A stretch of DNA of 64,000 bases, taken from assembly GCA_013398055.1 (NCBI GenBank), contig VZRS01008351.1, forward strand, positions 1,329,458 through 1,393,457, read 5' to 3'. The DNA is from Ifrita kowaldi. Its lineage: Eukaryota; Chordata; Aves; Passeriformes; Cinclosomatidae. This document shows, in pieces, positions 26,101 through 38,035 of the stretch. The first letter of the stretch is position 1; each line of letters opens with the position of its first letter. The position numbers and the translations under genes are program-made. The notes under the pieces were generated by a model. The model saw only the letters and a list, made by a program, of their open reading frames with translations, ran no database searches and was not told the DNA's origin.

Positions 26101-29100
26101 CCTGTTCCACAGGAGGCAAGGGGCGAAGGAGAGAGCTCACTAGATCTGTCAGTTTGGAGTGCTGCCTGCCAACATGAAAGTCTAATTTTTTATTGTTATG
26201 AAAAAGGAAAAGAGAAAAAAAATCAGTTTCCATTCAATGTTCATGAAAGGTGTAAGAACCTCTATTCTTCTTTCTTATTAAAAGTCTGAAAGTATGGAAA
26301 AATATTTTTGGGGGATGGGCTGATCTGGCACTGATCTCTTGGGGTTTGGACAGGTACAGTTGCTGCAGGACTGCTGGAAATGAGGCTTTAAGTATGTGAC
26401 ATCCTTTCACTTACCCAAAACCTCTGCCTCAGTGTACTAAAGTGTTGCAGCTGGTCCAGGAGTGCCCTTTGGACACTCGCCAGCCTGGCTGCAGCTGCTG
26501 CATCACCACTATGAGCTATGGCAGCTTTGTGATTTGCCTGGCGTCCACCTGGCTGCTCTCTGGTAAGCTGCAATCACCTCTGCGACTGAAATATCTTACA
26601 ACCATTCTTGAGATGCTCAACAGTCCAGCAGCAAGTGCTTCTTTCAATATATAAGCAAACATCCCAGCCTGCTCTGGAAGCTGGAGGCATTCAGGGAGTC
26701 CAGATCAAACATTTTATGCTTTGAAATTGTAGGGAAAAGCTTCCTTACAACTTCCTAATTTGATGCATGGGGCTGCTTTTTCTTTCTTCCTCTCCAGTTC
26801 TCATCCAGGGAGAATGTGGGGACTGAATTTCCCCCTCTGCCTTTCCTGCACACAGGTGCTGTACCCTCACTGGAGTGGAGAAGTGAGGCCAACCCCAGCA
26901 TTTTCACGTGCAGTTAAACAAACCTAAGAACTCTCAACTCAGGGCAGAGCCAGGGTTGTTTCTGCCTCTCGACATTCCCCAGGGCTGCCTCTTGCTGGCT
27001 GCCTTGTTCACACTGTGCCTTTACTCCCCTTCAGCACAAACCCAAGCCAATATTTCTGCTTTATCCCAGATCCATTCCACATCAATCATTTTACTAATCC
27101 ACAGAAATAACAGGCATTAGAAGTAGCAGGTGAACGCTTGTCTCTGGAAACGTGGTTTACAGCTAATCAGCAGAGCTGGCACATAAAATCATCATTATGC
27201 TGTGCAGAGCAGATCCAGATGTGCTGAAGGGCCATCCCCAGGACATTGCTGCAGCAGCCAATGTGCCCTAATCAGGGATCCTGGCTTTCATGAAGTACAG
27301 TATGAGTGCACAGTTAGTTACAATTTATTGCAATATTATACTTAACAGCTACAAAATCTTATTAATGACAAGGTGTTAAACTTGCATGGAATAGATCAGA
27401 GAAGCCCAAAGGCTGCAGAGCTGAAAATTAAACCACGGTTGATATTCTTTTCCTTTAATTTAGAAAGCAGCAGAAACCTAGGAGAAATTTGTCTTGCAGC
27501 AGAGCCTGCATCCAAGGAAATTCCACGTATGGTCAAATGTCAAGTTGTTTCTCTTGCAAAGGGCAATGTGGCAATCGTATTTCCATTTGCAGAGAAGTTT
27601 TTTCCTTTGAGCTGAGTTTTTCAGGGGGGGAAGGGGAGGGAGAGAAAGCAAAGGGAGCTTTTCCTTTCAGCACACATGCATTCAGAAATTTGGCTGCTCA
27701 TTTTTAAAAGGTCATGGCTCCTTTCCTCACTCCTCCCTGTGGCCCCGCCAGGCCAGCCACACCTTTGCCAGATAAAAATTAAGCCCTTGGAAAGGCACAC
27801 GGTGCTCGGCACTGAAATAACCAAGACTCCCATCCACTCATCTAGACGCAGAGTTTGTCCCAGTGCTTTCTTGCCATTTAAATACTCCTTTTCGTTGCTG
27901 TTTCCTCAAAAACAAGATTTGCACAGTCCCTTTGGTAATAAATCCTCACTCCACAGCCTAGTTCCAAGTAAAAATGAGGTTCACAGGGCATTAAAGTTCC
28001 GACAGCTTCCAGAAAGCATGTGGGACTCCCTAAAGGAGAGAAATTGGAGTAGTTAAGGGTGCCTGAGAAGAGGCAGGTGGCAGTGTGACCCACAGTCAGT
28101 GTGTGTGGCCAGCGTGGCCGTGCAACACACACAGAGCCGCAGAGCTGCCCTCCATGTGCCACCTCTATCCCTGCCAGTGGCACAGGCAGGGTCACACGGA
28201 CACAGGAGGAAGGTGGGGATCCAAAATGGGAGGATGGAGTGTCAGGCAGTACTGCAGTGGGGGCTGCTGGAGGGGCCATGGGGTGTGCTGTGGTGTGCTG
28301 GGGATGCTACAGAGAGCCTGGGTGTAAAAAGGGAGTTACTGCAGCTATAAAAAATAGGCAGAACAAGGCAGTGTTCATTGGCCCTGCAGGGGTTCGGGGT
28401 CTGCTCCCATCCCACAGCCAGCCTGCCCAGGGCCCACTGCCCACAGGCACCGTGCACCCACGGGGCTGTGCTTGACCTCAAGCTCTGTAGGGCTCAGCCC
28501 TTTCAGGAGGAAGCTGGAAACACATCTCTGTTTCTCATAGCCACCTTTATCACCTTCACCTTCCTCCCCGACCTTCCTGCTTCCTGTGTCCCCCTCCCAC
28601 ACTGCTCAGAGGAGGGAAGCACAGCTTTCCCAGCTGTGAATCCTCCTCCCTGGCAATTTCACTGCTTTGCCAGGTCATCACCAATCTCAGAGGAGAGCCC
28701 CGAGCTCTCTCTGTTCTCCTTTCCATTTTCCCTGCTTGCTGCTATTTATTGCTCTGCGGCATGCAGGGGAGGAATGCAGCCTGTCCCAGGGAATAGGATG
28801 CTGCCGCCAGGACTCAGCAGGCTAAGTTTAGTTCCTGGCTCTGCCAGGGATCACCTCTCTAACACTAATCAAAGATTAGATTTCTCCCTGCCTCAGTTTC
28901 CCTCTGTAGACAGCAAAGTTCCCTCTTATAATCTGCCTGGGGTGGGAGCTGGCTTATAAAACTTGTTCACACTGCTCCTGTCTCTGGAGCTCCTGCTCTG
29001 GCTGAGATCTCGGGATACTTCTACAGTCAGTACAGTCATGGTATGTTTTCATTAAAGGTCTTGTTACACTTTTAACATGAAACACAGAAATACTAACTAG

Positions 29101-30505
29101 AGCCTGATTATAGTTCACATTATGCTTTTTTATTTTGTATGCAGTTCCATTTAATTAGTTGTAATTCCTAACAAATAAAATTACTTTGGGATTACTCTCA
29201 CAATTCTGGATACTGATGCGAGAGCTGATGTGGGCACAGACAGTCCGTCAGTGTTAGAGGCCTTCCTGTAGGTTTCCCAGGAAGAAGTCAGTCTTTGGAG
29301 GTGTAACCAGAACTACTCTCTGTGTTGTAGGAACGAGATTACAAGAGTCTATGAGCAACAAGAAAAGAAAACCCTCTGTGTATGAGCTGAAGGCTCAGCT
29401 TGATGCTGTCTCTTTAAAAATTTTCTCAAATAATACATTAAAAAGCAAACCTCTTCTATCACATACATATTTCATCTGCACCTTGGAACTGTAATTAATG
29501 GCACATGAGGCTTCATTTGACAAGCTGTCCTCAGGGCAGACTTTTTACTTCTATCTACATCAACAGTGCTCTCTGCTACTGTTTCCCTTGGCAAAACTCC
29601 TCAGCTTCACCCTGCTCCCTAGCAGGGAGGCAAGCAGATGTGAGGCTAATCCACGTTTTCTCTCCGTTGATGAATACTTCCCTCAGATACAATAGGACCA
29701 AAGAGAATAATTTTTCAAAGATGGAAGAAGACACATGGGGACACACACAGCAGGAGGTGAAAACTCCTGTTTGTAAAGCCTGCCTGCTGTGTGAAATGAT
29801 CAATGCTAATTCAAACTGAATACGATCGAAATGAAACACCAAGGGGCAAATTAGTCCCTGGTGCAGCACCAGTAACCCAAAGGCAGATGATTTGATTTCA
29901 CTGAACTTAAGCCAGGAGTGAACTTGACCCCCAGTGTTACGTGGCACCCAACAGTACAGCCAAGAAACCTGAAATACATCACAGGCATCCAAACAGGGGG
30001 ATTCTGCCTGTGGCTCCAGTGTATGTGTCGAGTTTTCAGTTCTTGAGCACTGTCATCCCCGACAACTATTTCTGATGATCATTTACCCCACGGTTCTTGT
30101 AGCAATGATGGTCATTTACCTTTTTCTTTATGAAAAGGTTGCAGAGGTTGTCCAAAAATGCAAGGAACAAGTTCGCAATTAGGTTTATGTGCTTATCAAA
30201 TGTTGGACAAGCTGTGTTTTTTCTAACCAATTCAAATGGGGAAAAAAAAAAGTGAACCAAAAGTGGTAACCTTTCTGGAAGACCTGCCTGATGTAACACA
30301 TGCTCATATGATGTGTACTGAATCCATCACAAAGCAAGTCAGCCTGCAGCAGGATGGAGACGCACTGACATTAACTCCAGGAAGAACTGAGGTGGTCTGA
30401 ACCATAGGATCCCAAGGGCTCTCAGACACTGATTTATGGTTCTTAGGCTGTGAGCAGGAAAGAATTCAGGTTTTGCTTTGCCCATCATTTTTGCGGCACA
30501 TAAAA

Positions 30506-30690
30506 GCTGGGTCTGCTGAGCCTGGTTTCTCTGTTTGAGGAAAGCTGGGGCTGCTGAGCTTGGTTTCTCTGTTTGAGGAAAGCTGGGGCTGCTGAGCCTG
30601 GTTTCTCTGTTTGAGGAAAGCTGAGTCTGCTGAGCCTGGTTTCTCTGAGGAAAGCTGGGGCTGCTGAGCCTGGTTTCTGTGTTTGAGGGG
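30506..30690 (+). repeat. Minisatellite, 38-bp unit, about five copies
   Basis: Units begin GCTGGG[GT]CTGCTGAGC at 30506, 30544, 30582, 30620 and 30654, and continue TTGGTTTCTCTGTTTGAGGAAA. Spacing is exactly 38 bases three times, then 34 because of a four-base deletion. Copies are very similar, so expansion is recent. Because 38 is not a multiple of three, the repetitive minus-strand frames over it are not proteins. Confidence 0.95.
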
Positions 30691-31116
30691 CCGTGCGGTG
30701 CTGCAGCGTTACCCAGCAGCTCTCTGCAGGAACACGTGCCATCGTGGCAGGGAGCACTTCCAGCCTCAGCCCAGCCTGTTTGCACAGACTCTTCTTCCTC
30801 CTGCCCAGGGCCTGGGCAGCCACCCAGCATCTGGACAAGGAAGAGCTGAGCTCAGTGGGAGATTTGCCACCAGCTCTCCGGGTACTGGGCCAATACCCAA
30901 TAGTGGGTAATACTGACAGCCTGGTTAGAGACCCAGTACATTCCTCTGAGCATTTTTAATACCCAAAAGTAGAATTTCATGTTTGGTGTTCTGGCTCTAG
31001 GGTTTATCCTGCTGATCATCTGCATTTGCATTGTATGGAGCTATTTAATCTAGAATCTGGCAATAGCTGACACTGCTATCTCTTCTTACCAGTGATTCAG
31101 ATACATACATACATTG

Positions 31117-31240
31117 CCAGGATGGATGGGGCCCTGAGCAATCTGGCCTAGTGAAAAGTGTCCTTGCCCATGGCAGGGGGGTTGGAACTAGATGATTTTT
31201 AATGTCTCTTTCAACTCTAGCCATTCTATGGTTCTATAAA
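31117..31240 (+). mobile_element. CR1 LINE 3' end
   Basis: The copy reads GGATGGGGCCCTGAGCAA, then CTAGTGAAAAGTGTCCTTGCCCATGGCAGGGGGGTTGGAACTAGATGAT and ends at CCATTCTATGGTTCTATAA. This is the standard CR1 3' tail in plus orientation, moderately diverged. Confidence 0.9.
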
Positions 31241-33389
31241 ATCTCAGATGTGGGATGGCTCTGCAAGCTCAAACTATTGGATGAGATTTTATGAAACCAT
31301 AGTCAAAACTTGGCTTTTTATCTGGCTCTCTTCCTAGATTGCATCTGGGTTTAATTTGTTTTTTGGATCTTCCAAAGAAGGATTTAATTATTCTGGGTGA
31401 TTTATCCACACCTTGTTATCCAATACCTATATGCCTCTTACTGCATAATTTAATACAGCAAAATACTGCTTCAAGCTCATATCTACAGCCCTAGAAACAG
31501 TTCTTTTGAGTAGCATCATTGATTTTGTCAGTACTAAATTTTGCAAGATATAAAACACAGAAGAATGAAGGAAACTATCAAACATTGAAAACTGGAGACT
31601 CATACAGATACTTGATGTTTCCAAAATTACTCTCAGAGCATGAGCACTACCACAGCTCCCTGGTGAGGTGACACAGGTCGTTAAGTTAGTGATGAAGAGC
31701 ACATAAAGGAGACAAACACATCAAAATTGGACATGGGGGGCTTAGAGGACAGAGAAGTAAGTCAACAGAAACATGAGATAGAAAAGGCCATTTGGATCTG
31801 GTACCCAAAAGCTACAGGAATTAACAGAGATGTCATTCACCCAGTCAATCACCTCGTGCTGGGGAGAAATGAAGATGTAGGGAAATAACGAACTGAAGGC
31901 AGTGACAAGCTGTAAGAACTTAAGAGTTGAAAGTGTCACATTTTTATAGATAAGTGGATGCTGGCATTGGTCACCCTGGGGATGCTGGACTAACAGCTGG
32001 AGAGACACGGAGGTCCCTTGCATGGTGCACAGAGGGAGAGGCCCCTAGGACTGGGGTAGGGCCTTGTGAGAGCCCTGTCACTGTCATTGCCTTCTCAGGT
32101 TTGACACTGTTGCATGATTTAGGCACGGTGTCTGCTTCTGAGGGGACCAGAGGTGCTCATACCCTGAAGCAAGCTGGGCACTGCAGGCCTGGAGGGAGCT
32201 GGAAAGGACACCCCGCCAAATCAGGTCCCATTGCCTTGACTGGCCCTTAGAGGGCGAGGTATCACTTACTCATCACCATGCATGAGGATTTGAGCATCTC
32301 TGAGAGTGCAGTGCCACCTGTAGAGTCACCAATGCCTTGTGAGGATGATGGGGGTGAGGGAGGGCTGGGACCCGCCTGCCTGGTGGTGGCATGGCCTCAT
32401 GTGACCTCCGAGAGCACATTCACCCAAGAATGCTGCAGTACAGGCCGCTGAAATGGCAGGACAACAGCTGGATCTGCTCGTCTGGTGGGTGCCAGTGATG
32501 GTATGTGTGTGTCTGGTGACAGGGCTCAGCTTTCTCCATGCGGGCAGGGGGTTTCCCTCCCCACCCATCCTCTCCTTGCTGCACTCACCCCACCCATGTG
32601 ATACACCACCACACACTGCTGCTCAGTCCCTCTATCACCTGCTGGAAAAGAACAGCAACGCCGGTGTGATTAAAGATAACGAGCTGCTGATTAGCACTGG
32701 AAAACACAACTGAAAATATTTCATTTCAATTGCCTTTCTTGTTGAGTTAATTAATATAAAACACAAAGACACTCTGCTGTATTACCCTGCTTGCTTGGTG
32801 CAAAGCACTTTGACTGAACAGGTTTGCAATTAATATTTGTGTTGACTTGCACCTTCCATTAGCATAACAAAAGAGACTAATAGCACCTTTCAGATGATTC
32901 CCAGGGATGTAGCTGCTCTTTGGGCTATTACCCACTTGCTGTGGGAATGCTTGAGCTGCAGGGAAGGCGCAACACAGTCCTTCTTCCTGAAGAAGCCATG
33001 CTAAAGAGAAATGTCCATGGACCGTCTGCTCCGCAGTATTTAAATTTGGCTTTATACAATGCTTTAATGTCTGTCAGCTGCTTGAAGAGGCATCGCTCAG
33101 GAGGTCAGTGAAAACTTCGGCTGTAACATTAGGGAGAGTATTTTCGATCCCATACTGATGGTTTGGGAAGTTCAGGGCCATGTTTTCGTCTGAACTGCAA
33201 TCAGTAAGGCCATGAAAGCAGAAATAAGTGTTCATATTTGTTAGGTGACTCGACATACGCTCTGGGTTTACAAATGGCTTGTAAACCCTGTGGACATATC
33301 TGACTGCCCTCTCCTGGAACCTGACGGAGTTGCTGCTGCATTCCTCCAACCAGCTAAACATTAGACCTATGGAAATTACTTTTTTGAGG

Positions 33390-33535
33390 TTTTTTTTTTT
33401 TTTTTTTTACTATTTTAGAGTTATATCATGTGTGCAACACATATATAACACATACATAAATATACTATGTATACAGCATATAAATACAAACTATATGCTA
33501 TATGTGTAACATACACTGGCATATATATATATGAA
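33390..33535 (+). repeat. Poly-T tract followed by an AT-rich tract
   Basis: A T19 run at 33390-33408 is followed, after a short spacer, by CATATATAACACATACATAAATATAC-type sequence ending in CATATATATATATG near 33535. Confidence 0.85.
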
Positions 33536-34088
33536 CCAAAGGCATAAATACATGAATTTTCTGCAGTTCTAGGAGCATGGTTATGACTGATTTACTTCTT
33601 CGTGCAACAGTTCATAACTATACCTGCTCTTTTTACAGCTACCAATATTATCATCTTACTAGATTTACTGAAAAACGTTTTAGTAACTGGTGCAGGTACA
33701 CCCATTGCTAAGCTACATTCCCTCTCTCACTTATATATTACATTAATCTAGCAATGACTGAGTATAAATCGAGGATGGACAAACATAAGTTTATTGTGCT
33801 TTTTCAGATTGCCACCTATTTTTTATCAGTTTCAGCAAAAAGCATACATAGAATCTGACTCTGTAAAGAATTAAGTCATTAATACAAGGGGTTTTAACAA
33901 AAAACTAATTTCATGTTTTTATAAATGTTGATTGTTTGGAGAACATTGTGCTAGTTTCTGTCTAAATCCACTTTTAAGGAGTTCTTCATAACCAGGTGAT
34001 AAGAGATCACCAAGAGCAGCAAAGTTTCATATTGTTGCTACCAAGCACCATTGTTCTGCGCAGTTATGAGGTTTTCTTCTGGGCATCT

Positions 34089-34204
34089 CAGAATCCCAGA
34101 ATGGCCTGGGTTCAAAGGGACCTCAAAAATCATCTAGTTCCACCCTTCCTACAAAGGACAGGGACATCTTCCACTAGACCAGGTTGCTCAAATCCCCATC
34201 CAAA
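34089..34204 (-). mobile_element. CR1 LINE 3' end
   Basis: AGAATCCCAGAATGGCCTGGGTTCAAAGGGACCTCAAAAATCATCTAGTTCCA through CCACTAGACCAGGTTGCTCAAATCCCCATCCAA is the reverse complement of the CR1 tail. Orientation is minus. Confidence 0.9.
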
Positions 34205-35127
34205 CACCTGTGGAGCAGAAAAGTCGGGTTTCATCACGTCACATCAAAATATCTGGCCTAGTTTTGACTACTGTATTAAAATATTTAATTTGTCTCCAGT
34301 GTGGGAAAGAGAATGTGTAATTAATAATTTAGGAGGCTCATTAGGTTTGCCCCATATTCAGTATTACATTGACTGAGGTCTTTAGGCACCTGGAAATGTC
34401 TTGCAACATCTTCAGCAAACAGATTGGCACCTCTCAGTAGGACGGGGTGAAGCCATAAAACCAATCAAATTCATTACATTTATTGTTTCCTTTATGTTGC
34501 TACTATTCCATTAATTTTAAGAGCCTCCCTTGACACACAGAGGTATAAAGGAATACCAGACACCTGCTTTGCTATTTTTGGAAGCTGAGTTCAATACAGG
34601 AAGGTCAGAAAAGCATGTGTGGGTTCATCGAAACACTTTTTTTTTAAACTTTCCGATTTTTTTATTTACAATAACTCATTTTAAGGCATTTTACTGAAGA
34701 AAGAACCTAAAGCAGATATATTTGCCTTAACAGAAAAGAGCATCATATTTTAAAATTAATGCTAGGAAACAATTCAATGACAATTAGGGGTCTGGCTGTG
34801 TCTTAGGTTTATGCATTTTTTTTAAAAGTTGGTATTGATACTACAGGGACTACGACAAGGACAAATTCACAAAAAGAAGCAGGGATGAGCTGCAATCATT
34901 ATTTCCTATTAATAGAGGCAGGGATGCTGCAACCCATGGGGTGGGAGAGCAGATGTGGCCCTTTCCCTGCTACCTCCTACACCGTAGCTGTGCTGGGAAA
35001 GCTGCTTGGTGTCAGCTGATGGTGTGAGCACTGGTGAGCTGGGAAGGGACAGGACCCCATGGTCATGTTCTGAGGGCCTCATGGATGTGTTACATAGGAT
35101 TTCTTCATGGTTTAGTCATCCTTACAG

Positions 35128-35196
35128 GAAAAAAAACCCAATGAAACCAACCAACCAAACCAAACCAAAAAAAAAAAAACCCCACAAAAACCCAAG
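35128..35196 (+). repeat. A-rich low-complexity tract with (CCAA)n
   Basis: AACCAACCAACCAAACCAAACC is followed by an A13-type run and CCCCACAAAAACCC. Confidence 0.9.
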
Positions 35197-35639
35197 TCTG
35201 CACTATGTGGGAATGTTGCAAGTAGAATATTTTAAACAGAGAACACTGTGTAACGTAACAGTGTCAGCTTGTGGCATCACATCAGGAATGGTTGGTCAAG
35301 GTAACACGGAAGAAATCGCCACAGACATCAATGCTATGTCCAGCTTTTCCCTCTGAAGGCCCAGAAAGACTTGAAGAACATCCCATGTTCTACAAAATAG
35401 CTGAATAAACTTGTCCTGAGTGATAAACACACCAGCTCATTCAAATCTCTTGCCTAATCAAACAGTCATCAAAACGCAGCATTCTGCTGTAGCTGTGAGG
35501 AGCTACTCTGCAAAGAGAGGCTGGAGTCAGATGAAAATGGGCCAATCACCTCTTCTGGGCAATATCACTGGAATCAGCAGGGGGGGAAAGTGAACACGAG
35601 GTAAAAACGCACAGCAAGAGCAAAACATGAGAGTGGGCA

Positions 35640-35960
35640 GATGTAAGATCCATTAGCTCGTTAAGGGTGGAGCTGTTGGCCTGCTGGGAAATTATTGTCC
35701 TCTTTATGTCTTGATATTGGAAAGAAATTAACTAAAAGAGCCAAGGCAGTTTTAACACTTGAGCTGCTTAATTATGCCTTTTAAAGTTGTCTTTGAAACC
35801 ACGGAGCGAAGGATGACCGAAATGCTCTCTGAAGGTCCTTATTAGCCATTCCCTTCTCTGACGGCAATAATAATTACATTGTCCTACATTGGAAGGAGTG
35901 TTCCCAACGAATCCCCACACTCCGTGATAACATTTCCAGCAGGGCAGGCTGAGATAGTGA
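35640..35960. promoter_or_regulatory. Candidate conserved enhancer-like segment
   Basis: This is unique sequence free of recognisable repeats. It has homeodomain-type cores (TTAATTATG, CAATAATAATTACATTG), CTTTATGTC and CTTATTAGC. It has the look of vertebrate non-coding conserved elements. Assignment is by texture only. Confidence 0.25.
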
Positions 35961-36889
35961 TGTGGGTAATTAGAGCTCTGGCTGCAGGGTAGGAGAGCTA
36001 CGGTGGTGAGCTGTGAATGGCCCTCCCTGGGCAGAGCATCTTTGCCTCACCTTCCAAGGCTTAGGCTAGAGGAGAAAACCCTGCAGCTGAGGGGAAGTCC
36101 TGCTCAGATTATTTGACTCCTCCTACGTGTGTGGACTCCAAAGGAATTTCCTCCCTTATTGTTGTGGCTGCATCCAAAATGATAGATGAGATTTTTGTTA
36201 GATTTGATTTTTGTTGGATTTTAACCACTGCAAACACCATTATCATCCTTCAGTCTGTGTGCTGCATGATGTACCACAGAAGCTGCTAATGAATATCCTG
36301 ACTCTGTTAAACATTGAAACATATCCACTAACGGCAAAAGAGACCCATAAAAAGGCAGTGGTATCTGAGCAGCACTTCCGTGCCACTGATGCTTCATCTG
36401 GTATTTGCAAAGTGAAACTGCCCAGAAATTGCATCCCTGGAACACCTGCACCTGTGGCAGCAGCAGCTCTGGTGAAGCAGCAGGCAGGCAATGGCAGATT
36501 GCAACGGGACTTTCCCTGGCAGCACCTGACACAGGCATTAATAATAGAGGGACTCATTAATCATTTACAGAATAGCTGTTCCTGTGGATTCATCAGCATT
36601 AGAGACTCATGTTGAAGTCTTTCTCTTTTGATCCCACTGAGCATTTTGTGCTTGGCAAGGTCATGCTGTCCCTAGCATGGGAAAAGCCACACCAGGAGAG
36701 GGTTTTGCAGCCCATAGCTCAGCCACTTCGAGATCCCTGCCCAAGCTCACAAAACACAGCACTGGTCCAAGCATAGACTGGCCGTGAACCTAAAGGGACG
36801 TGAACTCTACAAATAACAAGAAAATGTGAAAGAAAGTGGAAAAAATATTTAAAATATAAAGTTTAAAACAGTTTTAAAATGTGACTGTT

Positions 36890-37445
36890 CCCCCCATCGA
36901 TCTCAGCTCGGTGCTCTGTAGCTGTCCCCAGCTACCCTGCCCTGTCCTGCTCAGAGCGGCGGTGCCGTGCCCTCTGTCCCGGGGCAGGACCGGCGGAGCT
37001 CCCGGCGCTCCGGCTGCACCGGCCGCTCCCGGCCACAGGAGGGGAGCGCTGCCGCACGCACCCGGCTGCTCCCCGCTCTCTCCTGACGGGGAGCAGGGCT
37101 GTGCCCCAGCCCCTCCCTGCGGGACGGGGGGACCGGCAGGAGCCCCCGGGCAGGGCGCTGCAGGAAGGAGAGAACGGCCGGGAGCCCCCGGTTCCCCGCT
37201 GTACACCGAGGGCCGCCCTCACAGCCTCATCGTGTGCGAATGACCGTAATAAATGCGGGCAGCCCCACGCCGTGACCCGAGCGAGAGCCGTGCGTGTAAT
37301 GACACCCGCGGGGTGTGTCACACGTGGCGTGGGGCTCTCGGTCAGTCAAACGTGCCAGGTGCCCGAACGCGCGGCAGAGTCAACCACGAGTCCAGATCTC
37401 GCTGCGCTCCTCACAGTGCACGCCGTACGGGGGAAGGGATGATGC
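36890..37445. promoter_or_regulatory. Orphan CpG island
   Basis: About 550 bases are dense in GC and CpG, including runs such as CCCGGGGCAGG, CCGGCGG and CGCGGGG. The flanks on both sides are AT-rich. Long overlapping frames occur on both strands (about 110-130 codons), as expected for GC-rich DNA; none resembles a known protein. Inside are an inverted repeat ACACCC-GCG-GGGTGT (37302-37316), a partly overlapping GTGTG-T-CACAC (37313-37323) and an E-box CACGTG (37321-37326). An A17 tract follows at 37497-37513. It may be a promoter of an unannotated transcript, a distal CpG-island enhancer, or a GC-rich retrocopy. Confidence 0.6.
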
Positions 37446-37496
37446 GCTGTGATTTCATGCTCCTGGAGCTTTTATTCACCAGCTGATTCTTCTCTT

Positions 37497-37513
37497 AAAA
37501 AAAAAAAAAAAAA
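37497..37513 (+). repeat. A17 tract next to the CpG island
   Basis: Seventeen adenines lie about 50 bases beyond the GC-rich block. It could be an ordinary homopolymer or the tail of a retrocopy. Confidence 0.9.
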
Positions 37514-37689
37514 TCCCTCCTTAATGTACATACAGTTGTTTGTCTGGTTTGGGTGGGCATCTCTGGATGCTTCTTAGCTCAAGCAGGGCATGGTGTTCCT
37601 GCTCTTATCACTGCCTGGCTGTAGGAATACAGTGTTCGGTAGCTTAATCAGAGGTGGGGAACTGTGGTTTCAAGGCAAATATTGGGCTG

Positions 37690-38035
37690 GATCCGAAGCT
37701 TGTTGAAGTCAACAGGGCTCCCACAGCGGTTTTTAATCAGGCCTATCATTAATTCCCTAATGAAGTTAGCCGCTTATCTTTATTAGATGGACTCTTCAAT
37801 GAATTGATTTAATCTAGAACACTTCTCCTCCCTGACAGATTTTCAGAGCCCCATGCACTCGTGCTTCTGCGCAGAGCCCAGCATGACCTCAGCCAACCGT
37901 GCTCTGCTTCCCAAGGAGCTAATCAGCTGGCCCATCTCCCCTCAATCAATAAGCATTTATTCTAATTGAAACCAACATCGACTGGATACCAACCAGGAAT
38001 GTGAAACGCTCTATAAATAATGTGCATGAGCTGGA
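37690..38035. promoter_or_regulatory. Candidate conserved enhancer-like segment
   Basis: Unique AT-rich sequence with CATTAATTCCCTAATGAAG, CTTTATTAGATGG, GAATTGATTTAATC, CAATCAATAAGC and CTATAAATAATGTGC. TAAT-type homeodomain cores are clustered. It lies just beyond the orphan CpG island. Confidence 0.25.

Larger units (their letters stand above)
18990..36889. other. Intergenic, no gene seen
   Basis: This stretch contains three CR1 relics, the MIR, the 38-bp minisatellite, AT-rich tracts and candidate enhancer-like segments. Frames such as 28378-28959 plus (193 codons) have no recognisable domain and overlap equally long frames on the other strand. Confidence 0.65.

Noticed and set aside
28378..28959. 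A 193-codon plus-strand frame
   Set aside because: No recognisable domain or splice evidence, and the sequence reads as unconstrained.
30339..30838. Minus-strand frames with repeated ETRLSSPSFPQ and EKPGSAAPAF-type motifs
   Set aside because: They are translations of a 38-bp minisatellite whose unit is not a multiple of three, so the peptide repeat switches frames.
36874..37442. Overlapping frames of 110-130 codons on both strands
   Set aside because: GC-rich CpG-island DNA has few stop codons. The peptides are proline/glycine/alanine-rich without domains.
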